Source: ZC4RG42 sp036676355 (GTDB taxonomy: Bacteria; Pseudomonadota; Gammaproteobacteria; Burkholderiales; SG8-39). Taken from it: a DNA stretch of 40,750 bases. Location: assembly GCA_036676355.1 (NCBI GenBank), contig JAKFDA010000045.1, forward strand, positions 1 through 40,750. Direction: 5' to 3'. The notes below the pieces were generated by a model. It made no database searches. It was not told the origin of the DNA and saw only the letters and a program-made list of their open reading frames with translations. Shown piece after piece: positions 8,192 to 15,617 of this stretch. The position numbers and the translations under genes were made by a program. How positions within the stretch are numbered: position 1 is the first letter of the stretch; every line of letters begins with the position of its first letter.

Positions 8192-10083
8192 GCCACGTTC
8201 TGGCGCGCCTTGCCCGCAGCTCGTTTGAGATGAACCAAGAGCAGAGAGATAGCCGCCGGTGTTACGCCTTGCACGCGAGCGGCCTGCCCCACTGTTTCCG
8301 GACGATGCTGGTTGAGCTTTTGCTGCACTTCCGCAGACAGACCTTTTACCCGCCGATAATCCAGTTCGGATGGGAGCGCGAGCGAGTCGTATTGCGCCTG
8401 CCGCGCAACCTCCTCCTGCTGGCGAGCGATATAGCCGGCGTATTTGATTTGCACCTCGACCTGCGCCGCCACTTCTGCGTCCGGGTGGGGTTCACCCGCG
8501 CCGGGTAGCGTATGCAGGCTCTCGTAGGTCACCTCCGGGCGCCGGAGGATTTCTTGCAGCGTATATTCGCGCTCAAGCGGCTTTCCCAGCACCCGCGTGG
8601 CGTCCGCATCGCCCACCAAGCGCGGATTGATCCACGTGGAACATAGGCGTTGTTGCTCGGCGGCGATGGCGTCGCGCTTTCGGCAGAACGCATCCCAGCG
8701 GTCATCCGGGACAAGTCCAAGTTTTCGTCCAACTTCAGTCAGCCGGGCGTCGGCATTATCTTCGCGCAGCATCAGCCGGTATTCCGCTCGACTGGTGAAC
8801 ATCCGGTACGGCTCGGACACACCGCGCGTAATGAGGTCGTCGACCAGCACGCCCAGATAGGCCTCATTCCGCCGAGGGCTCCAGGGGGCTTGCTCTTTCA
8901 CCTGTAAACCCGCGTTGAGTCCCGCGAGCAAACCCTGCGCGGCCGCTTCTTCGTAGCCGGTGGTGCCGTTGATCTGCCCGGCGAAGAATAAGCCCCTGAT
9001 CGCCTTGGTTTCGAGCGAACTATGCAGTCCGCGGGGGTCGAAGTAATCGTATTCGATCGCATAGCCCGGACGCAGGATATGAGCGCGTTCCAGCCCGGCG
9101 ATCGAGCGCACGAGTTCCAACTGCACATCGAACGGCAGACTCGTCGAAATGCCGTTCGGATAGACTTCGTTGGTCCCTAGACCTTCCGGCTCGAGAAATA
9201 TCTGATGGCTGGATTTGCCGGCGAAACGATGAATCTTGTCTTCGATGGACGGACAATAGCGTGGCCCCACGCCTTCGATGACACCCGTATACATGGGCGA
9301 GCGATCGAGACCGCCGCGGATGATTTCGTGCGTGCGCGCATTGGTGTGCGTAATCCAGCAAGGCAACTGTCGCGGATGCATCGTTACGTGACCCATGAAT
9401 GAGAACACCGGCGCCGGGTCGTCGCCCGCTTGCTCGGTCATCGCACTGTAATCGATTGTCCGCCCGTCCAATCTGGGTGGCGTACCGGTCTTGAGACGAC
9501 CGACCGGAAGCTTGAGTTCGCGCAGACGCGCGGCGAGGCTGGTGGCCGGAGGATCGCCCGCCCGACCGGCAGCGTAATTCTCCAAGCCGATATGGATCAG
9601 CCCAGCAAGAAAAGTCCCGGCCGTCAGCACGACTGTCGACGCCATGAACGTCAGACCCATCTGCGTGACCACTCCCGTCACACGATCGCCATCCAGCAAC
9701 AGATCATCAACCGCCTGCTGAAACAGCGTCAGATTGGGCTCATTCTCGAGACGAGACCGAATCGCCTGCCGATATAGCACCCGATCAGCCTGCGCACGGG
9801 TCGCTCTAACCGCCGGCCCTTTGCTGGCGTTCAATATTCGGAACTGGATGCCTGCCTCGTCGGCTGCGAGTGCCATCGCGCCGCCCAAGGCATCCACCTC
9901 CTTGACCAGATGCCCCTTGCCGATGCCGCCAATGGACGGATTGCACGACATCTGACCCAGGGTCTCGATGTTGTGGGTAAGAAGCAAAGTACGGCAGCCC
10001 ATGCGCGCAGCCGCGAGCGCCGCCTCGGTTCCGGCGTGACCACCGCCGACCACGATCACTTCATAACGGGTGGGAAACTGCAT
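8188..10083 (-). CDS. mnmG: tRNA uridine 5-carboxymethylaminomethyl modification enzyme MnmG
   Basis: FAD protein (GidA) that works with MnmE to install cmnm5 groups at wobble U34 of several tRNAs. The 631-residue product is full length. The FAD-binding GGGHAGTEAA lies at 13-22 and the signature around Cys47 (GQMSCNPSIGGIGKGH) follows. Further conserved pieces are GLFFAGQINGTTGYEEAA in the middle and the helical C-terminal tRNA/MnmE-binding domain. The ATG at 10083 lies just after a 102-base gap that contains a parS-like site. A second parS-like sequence is embedded in the coding region at 8628-8643. Confidence 0.98.
   Translation of the reverse strand: MQFPTRYEVIVVGGGHAGTEAALAAARMGCRTLLLTHNIETLGQMSCNPSIGGIGKGHLVKEVDALGGAMALAADEAGIQFRILNASKGPAVRATRAQADRVLYRQAIRSRLENEPNLTLFQQAVDDLLLDGDRVTGVVTQMGLTFMASTVVLTAGTFLAGLIHIGLENYAAGRAGDPPATSLAARLRELKLPVGRLKTGTPPRLDGRTIDYSAMTEQAGDDPAPVFSFMGHVTMHPRQLPCWITHTNARTHEIIRGGLDRSPMYTGVIEGVGPRYCPSIEDKIHRFAGKSSHQIFLEPEGLGTNEVYPNGISTSLPFDVQLELVRSIAGLERAHILRPGYAIEYDYFDPRGLHSSLETKAIRGLFFAGQINGTTGYEEAAAQGLLAGLNAGLQVKEQAPWSPRRNEAYLGVLVDDLITRGVSEPYRMFTSRAEYRLMLREDNADARLTEVGRKLGLVPDDRWDAFCRKRDAIAAEQQRLCSTWINPRLVGDADATRVLGKPLEREYTLQEILRRPEVTYESLHTLPGAGEPHPDAEVAAQVEVQIKYAGYIARQQEEVARQAQYDSLALPSELDYRRVKGLSAEVQQKLNQHRPETVGQAARVQGVTPAAISLLLVHLKRAAGKARQNVA
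8628..8643. promoter_or_regulatory. parS-like ParB-binding site within mnmG
   Basis: TGATCCACGTGGAACA matches the palindromic parS variant TGTTCCACGTGGAACA at 15 of 16 positions, with the CCACGTGGA core intact. It is inside mnmG, where it encodes the residues Cys-Ser-Thr-Trp. parS sites within coding sequence near the origin are known in other bacteria. Confidence 0.55.
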
Positions 10084-10143
10084 GGCTGAATCGAGTTAAG
10101 CGAGGCGCAATGATACGCCCAACCGGGGTCTTAAATCCGTGAA

Positions 10144-10159
10144 GGTTCCACGTGAAACA
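10144..10159. promoter_or_regulatory. parS centromere-like site between mnmE and mnmG
   Basis: GGTTCCACGTGAAACA; its complement contains GTTTCACGTGGAAC, an exact form of the widely shared parS core, and matches TGTTTCACGTGAAACA at 14 of 16 positions. It lies in the 102-base mnmE-mnmG gap, 2.6 kb upstream of parA and about 4 kb from dnaA, the usual setting for an origin-proximal ParB nucleation site. Confidence 0.82.
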
Positions 10160-10185
10160 TGCCGCAAGTTAGCGTGCACTTACAC

Positions 10186-11526
10186 TCATTTGCCAATGCA
10201 GAAGCGACTGAAAATCTCGCCCAGCAAATCGTCTGCAGTGAACGCGCCGGTGATACCGCCCAGAGCCGCCTGTGCCAATCGAAGTTCCTCGGCCATCAGC
10301 TCCGCCTGACCGACCGCCTGCGTAGCGCGCTCCAGACAACGCGCGGCTTCGCGCAAAGCAACGAGATGGCGCTCGCGGGCAAGATAGACGTCCTCGGTAT
10401 TTGCTCGCCATCCCGCGATCGACTGTAAGCGATCACGCAACGCCTCGACGCCCTTACCGGTCCGGGCCGAAACCTGTATTGCCTCCCCGTCGATGCCGGC
10501 TCCCTCGTGATCGCGGATCAAATCGATTTTGTTATAGACGACAAGGCGGTGTAGCCCTTCGGGCAATTGCGCGACGATACGCAAATCCTTCGCCGTCACT
10601 CCCGCGCGGGCGTCAACCAGCAGCAAAAGGACATCGGCGCGCTCGATTTCACTCCACGTCCGCGCAATGCCGATGCGCTCCACCTCGTCCTGCGTATCGC
10701 GCAAACCTGCAGTGTCGATGATATTGACCGGCAGTCCATGCACCTGAATCGTCTGGCGTACGGTATCGCGCGTCGTTCCCGGCACATCCGTAACGATTGC
10801 AAGCTCTTCGCCGGCAAGTTGATTGAGCAGACTGGATTTGCCCACATTGGGCTGCCCCGCCAATACCACGTTGAGCCCGGTGCGCAACAAGCTCCCCTGT
10901 GTCGCCTTTGCCAGTATGTCGGCGATCTGCGTGCGCAGGTCGTCCACCCCGCGCTGCGCTGTGGCGCGCTCCAGCGCGTCGACCTCCTCTTCGGGGAAAT
11001 CGAGCGCCGCCTCCACACGCATGCGAAGCTCGATGAGGCGGTCGACCAGCGCATTTACCGTGGCGGAGAACTCACCACGCAGGCTGCGCCCCGCGCTCCG
11101 TACCGCTGCCTCATTCGAGGCGTCGATCAGATCAATGACTGCTTCGGCTTGCGCCAAGTCGAGCTTGTCATTCAGAAAGGCCCGGCGGGTGAATTCGCCC
11201 GGTTCAGCCAAACGCGCGCCAAGCGCCAGGCAGCGCCGCAACAGCAGCTGCAGCACCACGGGCCCGCCGTGAGCATGCAGTTCGAGGACATCTTCGCCGG
11301 TGAAGGAATGTGGCGCCGGGAAATACAGCAGCAGTCCCTCGTCGAGAATCGCGCCGTGCCCGTCCAGAAAGCGCGCGTAAGTTGCGTGCCGCGCGGCCGG
11401 GCGTGCGCCGCAAAGCGCTACAGCGACGTCGGCAAGAGATTTACCGGATACCCGGACGATACCGATTCCGCCGCGCCCGGACGCCGTCGCAATCGCCGCG
11501 ATCGTATCGCTCTCAATGCTTGGCAC
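10186..11526 (-). CDS. mnmE: tRNA modification GTPase MnmE
   Basis: GTPase (TrmE/ThdF) that partners MnmG in wobble-uridine modification. The 446-residue product has the N-terminal folate-binding domain (about 1-120), a helical domain, and an inserted G domain with P-loop GQPNVGKS (224-231), TTRD (251-254) and DTAG (271-274). It ends in FCIGK with the catalytic-type Cys443. The start is GTG at 11526, overlapping the 3' end of yidC by 14 bases; no ATG lies near and this start aligns with family N-termini (DTIAAIATASGRGG). Confidence 0.97.
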   Translation of the reverse strand: MPSIESDTIAAIATASGRGGIGIVRVSGKSLADVAVALCGARPAARHATYARFLDGHGAILDEGLLLYFPAPHSFTGEDVLELHAHGGPVVLQLLLRRCLALGARLAEPGEFTRRAFLNDKLDLAQAEAVIDLIDASNEAAVRSAGRSLRGEFSATVNALVDRLIELRMRVEAALDFPEEEVDALERATAQRGVDDLRTQIADILAKATQGSLLRTGLNVVLAGQPNVGKSSLLNQLAGEELAIVTDVPGTTRDTVRQTIQVHGLPVNIIDTAGLRDTQDEVERIGIARTWSEIERADVLLLLVDARAGVTAKDLRIVAQLPEGLHRLVVYNKIDLIRDHEGAGIDGEAIQVSARTGKGVEALRDRLQSIAGWRANTEDVYLARERHLVALREAARCLERATQAVGQAELMAEELRLAQAALGGITGAFTADDLLGEIFSRFCIGK

Positions 11527-13162
11527 TCGTGGCCGTCTTGCTCTGTGCGCCTTCCACCATGCGCGTAATCTGCCATTGCTGCGCGATGGAAAGGATGTTG
11601 TTCACCAGCCAGTACAACACCAGGCCGGCCGGGAAGAAGAAGAACATCACGCCGAATACGAGCGGCATCGCCATCATCACTTTGGCCTGCACCGGGTCCG
11701 GCGGAGTGGGACTCAGCTTGGTCTGGATCAGCATGGAGACCATCATCAGCGCCGGCAGGATGAAGTACGGATCCTGTTCCGACAGGTCGGTAATCCAGCC
11801 GTAAAACGGCGCGTTGCGCAGCTCGACGCTGCCGAGCAGCACCCAGTACAGCGCAATGAATACCGGAATCTGAACCACGACGGGTAGGCAACCGCCGAGC
11901 GGATTGATTTTCTCGGTCTTGTACAACTCCATCATCGCCTGGTTCATTTTCATGCGATCGCCGCCGTATTGCTCCTTCAACTTCTGCAGTCGAGGTGCAA
12001 CGACCCGCATCTTCGCCATCGATTTATAGCTCGCGGCGGACAATGGGAAAAACACCAGCTTGATGATGATGGTCAGGGCAATGATCGCCAGACCCCAGTT
12101 CCCCAGCCAACCATAGAACCAGCTAAGTACGGTGAACAGCGGCTCTGCAATGATGGTGAGCCAGCCATAGTCGACCACCAAATCAAGCCCCGGCGCCACC
12201 GCCTGCAGATGATCCTGGCGCTGCGGCCCCGAATAGAGCGCCACCGTAACGCGGGCTGTTTCACCCGGCGCGACAGCATCGACCGGCACGATAACGCCGG
12301 CGCTGTACAAGCCCTGTCCGAGCGCACGGGTGTAATTCTCATGCGCCATGCCGCCCGGCGGTAACAACGCCGATACGAAGTAATGCTGCACCATCGCAAC
12401 CCAGCCATCCGAAGCGTTACGAGGGTATTTCACCTTGCCATCGTCGATATCCGAAAAATCGACTTTGACGTACTTGTCCTGCTCGGTATAGATCGCCGGT
12501 CCGGTGTACATCCGGGTCATCATCGAATCGCCTTCCGGCGCTTCTCCATCGCGCGTCAACTGAAAATAGGCGTGCGACGAGCCCAGTGCATCGGCCGATT
12601 TGTTGGATATTTCGTGCGTTACATCAATAACATAGCTCGATCTATGGAAGGTGAGGATCTTGGCGATCTGCACGCCTTCACCACCCTCGGCTTCGAGCCG
12701 GACCTGCATCTGATCCTGCCCATCAGGCAGAACGAACTCCTTCGCATCGGCGCGATAAACAGCGCGGTGGGTCGGCAATTGCGGCCCGATCAAGCCGCTC
12801 TGCGCTGCGTAATGATGCTCGGGTCCGAGCAGAACCATCGGTGCCGATTCGTCTCCGCCCGCGGCATAACCAAGCAGGACCAGACGCACGATCGAACCAC
12901 CGACGCGATCTATGTCGGCATCGAACAAATCGGTGCGAACGCGAATCGGCTCCTGCGGTGCAGCAGCCTCGGCCGCAGGCCCGGTCTGCGGCACAGTCGT
13001 CGCCGAAGCGGGCAGCGAAGGGTTGGGAACATCCTTCGACTGCACGCCTTGCTCGACTGTTTGCGGCGCCTGCTGCGGATTGCGCTCCTGCTGCCAGGCA
13101 TCCCATAGCATCAGCAAGGAAAAAGAGAATACGAGGAGCAGGATCAGGCGTCGGGTGTCCAT
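11513..13162 (-). CDS. yidC: Membrane protein insertase YidC
   Basis: Inner-membrane insertase (Oxa1 family) that inserts membrane proteins such as subunits a and c of ATP synthase alone or with SecYEG. The 549-residue product has an N-terminal membrane helix (about residues 5-20), a Pro/Ala-rich linker, a large periplasmic domain (about 55-340) and the conserved C-terminal hydrophobic core. That core holds the GNWGLAIIALTIIIKLVFFP helix, the charged KMRVVAPRLQKLKEQYGGDR loop, and GGCLPVVVQIPVFIALYWVL. I chose ATG 13162 over a TTG one codon upstream. The end overlaps the mnmE start. Confidence 0.97.
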   Translation of the reverse strand: MDTRRLILLLVFSFSLLMLWDAWQQERNPQQAPQTVEQGVQSKDVPNPSLPASATTVPQTGPAAEAAAPQEPIRVRTDLFDADIDRVGGSIVRLVLLGYAAGGDESAPMVLLGPEHHYAAQSGLIGPQLPTHRAVYRADAKEFVLPDGQDQMQVRLEAEGGEGVQIAKILTFHRSSYVIDVTHEISNKSADALGSSHAYFQLTRDGEAPEGDSMMTRMYTGPAIYTEQDKYVKVDFSDIDDGKVKYPRNASDGWVAMVQHYFVSALLPPGGMAHENYTRALGQGLYSAGVIVPVDAVAPGETARVTVALYSGPQRQDHLQAVAPGLDLVVDYGWLTIIAEPLFTVLSWFYGWLGNWGLAIIALTIIIKLVFFPLSAASYKSMAKMRVVAPRLQKLKEQYGGDRMKMNQAMMELYKTEKINPLGGCLPVVVQIPVFIALYWVLLGSVELRNAPFYGWITDLSEQDPYFILPALMMVSMLIQTKLSPTPPDPVQAKVMMAMPLVFGVMFFFFPAGLVLYWLVNNILSIAQQWQITRMVEGAQSKTATSAKH

Positions 13163-13176
13163 CAATTATCTATTTT

Positions 13177-13386
13177 TCAAGGTACGGGATCGTAGCCACC
13201 CGGATGCCAGGGATGACAGCGGAAGAGGCGACGCAAAGCCAGCCATGTGCCTTGCCACGCGCCATAACGCTGCAATGCTTCGGTGGCATATTCGGAGCAG
13301 GTCGGTGCAAAGCGGCAGTTGCGGCCCAGCAGCGGACTTAGGCAATAGCGATAACATGCAAGCAGACCGAGCAGTACTTTAAGCAT
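13177..13386 (-). CDS. yidD: Membrane protein insertion efficiency factor YidD
   Basis: Small (69-residue) protein of the YidD family, which assists membrane protein insertion together with YidC. It begins with an amphipathic helix (LLGLLACYRYCLSPLLG) and has the family Cys/Pro motif RFAPTCSEYATEAL and the C-terminal HPWHPGGYDPVP. The ATG at 13386 is preferred to a GTG directly before it. It overlaps the rnpA stop by eight bases, suggesting coupled translation, and is followed by yidC after 14 bases. Confidence 0.95.
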   Translation of the reverse strand: MLKVLLGLLACYRYCLSPLLGRNCRFAPTCSEYATEALQRYGAWQGTWLALRRLFRCHPWHPGGYDPVP

Positions 13387-13756
13387 CACCTGCTCGTCTC
13401 ACCAAGGTTTGTACATCGCTCAGGCTCAGTCCCGCATCGCTTATGGGCCGGGTGACGCGCACGACGCAATCCAGGCCGGACAAATGCGCCTGGTGCAATC
13501 GAAACGCTTCCCTGGTCAGCCGACGAATGCGGTTGCGCGCCACAGCGGTCGGAACCAGCTTTTTTGGAACGATCAATGCGAGCCGGGCGCAGTCGAGCCC
13601 ATTGCTGCGCCGGTAAAGCGCCAAGTTGGCCGTGCGCACAGGCTTGCCCGATCTCAACGCCGCAGCGACATCAACGGCGCCGAGGCGCTGAAATCGACGC
13701 AGCCGCAAACGCTGATCAAACGCCCAGGCGAACGCGACCTTTGGCACGACGCGCAC
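13379..13756 (-). CDS. rnpA: Ribonuclease P protein component
   Basis: Protein subunit of RNase P, which supports the catalytic RNA in cutting the 5' leader from tRNA precursors. The central RNR signature is present (ARNRIRRLTREAFR), preceded by the LALIVPKKL strand. The start is uncertain: GTG at 13756 or 13747. Either lies inside rpmH, giving an overlap of 41 or 32 bases. A TTG at 13708 would remove the overlap but also the conserved Phe region before RLRLRRF. The maximal product is 125 residues, about the family length. Neighbour order rpmH-rnpA-yidD-yidC is standard. Confidence 0.92.
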   Translation of the reverse strand: MRVVPKVAFAWAFDQRLRLRRFQRLGAVDVAAALRSGKPVRTANLALYRRSNGLDCARLALIVPKKLVPTAVARNRIRRLTREAFRLHQAHLSGLDCVVRVTRPISDAGLSLSDVQTLVRRAGDA

Positions 13757-13850
13757 GAATCACCGCGCGTCCTCCCCGGGTACGCATGCGGACGAGAAAG
13801 CCGTGCGTGCGCTTGCGACGGACTACGGAAGGTTGGTAAGTGCGCTTCAT
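13716..13850 (-). CDS. rpmH: 50S ribosomal protein L34
   Basis: A 44-residue, very basic ribosomal protein with the textbook sequence start MKRTYQPSVVRRKRTHGF and the RMRTRGGRAVI segment. The start ATG is at 13850; a longer frame upstream is not used. It is the first gene of the leftward rpmH-rnpA-yidD-yidC-mnmE run and sits behind the promoter at 13888-13917. Its 3' end overlaps the beginning of rnpA. Confidence 0.98.
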   Translation of the reverse strand: MKRTYQPSVVRRKRTHGFLVRMRTRGGRAVIRARRAKGRVRLGV

Positions 13851-13887
13851 GTCTAAAATCCAATATCCAGCTGGGCGGAAACCCGCT

Positions 13888-13917
13888 ATTAAAGCAACCG
13901 GCTGCATATACTGTCAA
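13888..13917 (-). promoter_or_regulatory. Sigma-70 promoter of rpmH
   Basis: On the minus strand a perfect TTGACA -35 (13912-13917) and a TTTAAT -10 (13888-13893) are separated by 18 bases. The predicted start near 13881 gives a leader of about 30 bases. A DnaA box lies 15 bases upstream of the -35. Confidence 0.78.
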
Positions 13918-13932
13918 ACAACTCGCGCAGCC

Positions 13933-13941
13933 TGTGGATAA
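13933..13941 (-). promoter_or_regulatory. Consensus DnaA box upstream of dnaA
   Basis: TTATCCACA on the minus strand, a perfect high-affinity DnaA box, in the divergent rpmH-dnaA intergenic region. It overlaps the putative -35 element of the dnaA promoter and lies just upstream of the rpmH promoter, so it may serve autoregulation and perhaps origin function. Confidence 0.8.
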
Positions 13942-13963
13942 CTTTGCGTCTTCGCGCTATCAT
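13935..13963 (+). promoter_or_regulatory. Putative dnaA promoter
   Basis: A TATCAT -10 (13958-13963, five of six matches) lies 17 bases from a weak TGGATA -35 (13935-13940, four of six). The -35 lies within the DnaA box. The predicted transcription start is near 13970, giving a leader of about 56 bases. This is moderate evidence only. Confidence 0.45.
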
Positions 13964-14025
13964 TACGCGTTCTGAATTGCTCCGGCCAGTGCTCGGGCGC
14001 TCACTACTAGAAGAGCAAATCAAGG

Positions 14026-15420
14026 ATGGAAGGTTTCTGGCATGATTGCCTTGCCCGCCTAGAAAAAGAGCTTCCTGCACAGCAGTTTACGACTTGGATT
14101 CGTCCGCTACAGGTCGACGCGGCACGTACTACCGACGACGAACTGCATCTCACGGCACCCAACCGTTTCGTTTTGCAATGGATCAAGGACCGCTTCCTGA
14201 CGCGGATCGAGACCTTGGTCGGCGAGCAGCTCGGCAAACCTGTGCATGTCAGCGTCGCGCTCCTCAGCAGCGATACCGTTGTCGCACCCGCTACCGCCGC
14301 GGTTGCATCCGCAGCATCCCCCGTTGCCGTTGACAACGCGATGCATGCTCGAATGGGCATTGGCAGTCAGATACGCCCGGCAACAAACGGTTCCGAGCCG
14401 CGCTCAAGCATCATCGGGGATTTCACGTTCGATAATTTCGTGCCCGGCAAGGCCAACGCTCTGGCACGCGCGGCCGCGATGCAAGTCGCCGAAAACCCCG
14501 GTACCTCATACAACCCGTTGTTCGTGTACGGCGGCGTCGGCTTGGGCAAAACACATCTGATCCATGCCGTCGGCAATCACGTCAGAAGCGAGCACCCCAA
14601 CGGCAAGGTGCGTTATCTGCACGCCGCGCAATACATTTCAGACGTGGTGCGCGCCTACCAGCAGAAATCGTTCGACGCGTTCAAGCGCTACTACCACTCG
14701 CTCGACCTGCTGCTGATCGACGACATTCAGTTCTTTACCGGCAAGGATCGAACGCAAGAAGAATTCTTCTACGCTTTCAACGCGCTGATCGAGGCGCGCA
14801 AACAGATCATCATCACCTGCGACACTTATCCGCGCGACATCAACGGCATCGACGAACGTCTGAAGACGCGCTTCAGCTGGGGATTGACGGTTGCGATCGA
14901 GCCGCCTGAACAGGAAATGCGCGTCGCCATCATTCTGAAAAAAGCGGAAGCGGTAGGCGCCAGACTGCCCGAAGAGGTTGCCTTCTTCATCGCTAAACAC
15001 ATCCGGTCCAATGTGCGAGAACTCGAGGGCGCGTTGAAGAACGTACTGGCGGTTGCGCGCTTCAGCGGCAAAGATGTCAGCGTCGAAGTCGCGAAGGAAG
15101 CATTGAAGGATCTATTGTCGGTACACAATCGCCAGGTGTCGATCGAGAACATTCAGAAAACGGTCGCCGAGTTTTACAAGATCAAGGTCTCCGATCTGCA
15201 CTCCAAGAAACGTACCCGTGCCATTGCGCGGCCGCGCCAGATGGCAATGGCACTGGCCAAGGAGCTTACCGAAATGAGCCTGCCGGAAATCGGCGACGCC
15301 TTCGGTAATCGCGATCACACCACGGTATTGCACGCCTGCCGGACCATCGCAACGCTGCGAAGCAAGGACCACGAATTGAACCGGGATTTTCACGTACTTG
15401 AACAGACGCTGAAGGGCTAA
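14026..15420 (+). CDS. dnaA: Chromosomal replication initiator protein DnaA
   Basis: AAA+ initiator that binds DnaA boxes, melts the origin and recruits helicase. The 464-residue product has domain I (1 to about 80, EGFWHDCLARLEKELPAQQF), an Ala/Val-rich linker (about 80-125), and the AAA+ domain with Walker A GGVGLGKTH (169-177) and Walker B LLLIDD (228-233). The C-terminal DNA-binding domain carries the signature RDHTTVLHACRTI (429-441). It starts a rightward run with dnaN and gyrB and marks the switch of gene direction in the window. Confidence 0.99.
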   Translation: MEGFWHDCLARLEKELPAQQFTTWIRPLQVDAARTTDDELHLTAPNRFVLQWIKDRFLTRIETLVGEQLGKPVHVSVALLSSDTVVAPATAAVASAASPVAVDNAMHARMGIGSQIRPATNGSEPRSSIIGDFTFDNFVPGKANALARAAAMQVAENPGTSYNPLFVYGGVGLGKTHLIHAVGNHVRSEHPNGKVRYLHAAQYISDVVRAYQQKSFDAFKRYYHSLDLLLIDDIQFFTGKDRTQEEFFYAFNALIEARKQIIITCDTYPRDINGIDERLKTRFSWGLTVAIEPPEQEMRVAIILKKAEAVGARLPEEVAFFIAKHIRSNVRELEGALKNVLAVARFSGKDVSVEVAKEALKDLLSVHNRQVSIENIQKTVAEFYKIKVSDLHSKKRTRAIARPRQMAMALAKELTEMSLPEIGDAFGNRDHTTVLHACRTIATLRSKDHELNRDFHVLEQTLKG

Positions 15421-15617
15421 CAACTTATGTATAACCCGACAAAAGCTGTGCGCAACCCAGGCGAACTTCGGTATATCGACAAAGTTATTCCGTTTTACAC
15501 AGCGCTATCCACAGGCGCCTCCACAGGCTATGCACAACCTAAGACGCTGAATCGCTACGGCTGCTCTTACTTACCCACAAATTTCGAGACGCTCATCATC
15601 ATCAATCAGGAAAGAAT
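15421..15617. other. Candidate replication origin region (dnaA-dnaN gap)
   Basis: This 197-base gap holds at least four near-consensus DnaA boxes, all in the same orientation: TTTTACACA (15493-15501), CTATCCACA (15505-15513), CTATGCACA (15528-15536) and TTACCCACA (15571-15579), each one mismatch from TTATNCACA. Further partial CCACAGG repeats lie between them. The cluster beside dnaA at the switch in gene direction fits oriC. No clear AT-rich melting stretch is obvious, and the perfect box upstream of dnaA may also take part. A short open frame at 15427-15621 is not credible. Confidence 0.6.

Noticed and set aside
10567..11568. Open frame of 333 codons opposite mnmE
   Set aside because: Antisense shadow of mnmE, with no independent coding features.
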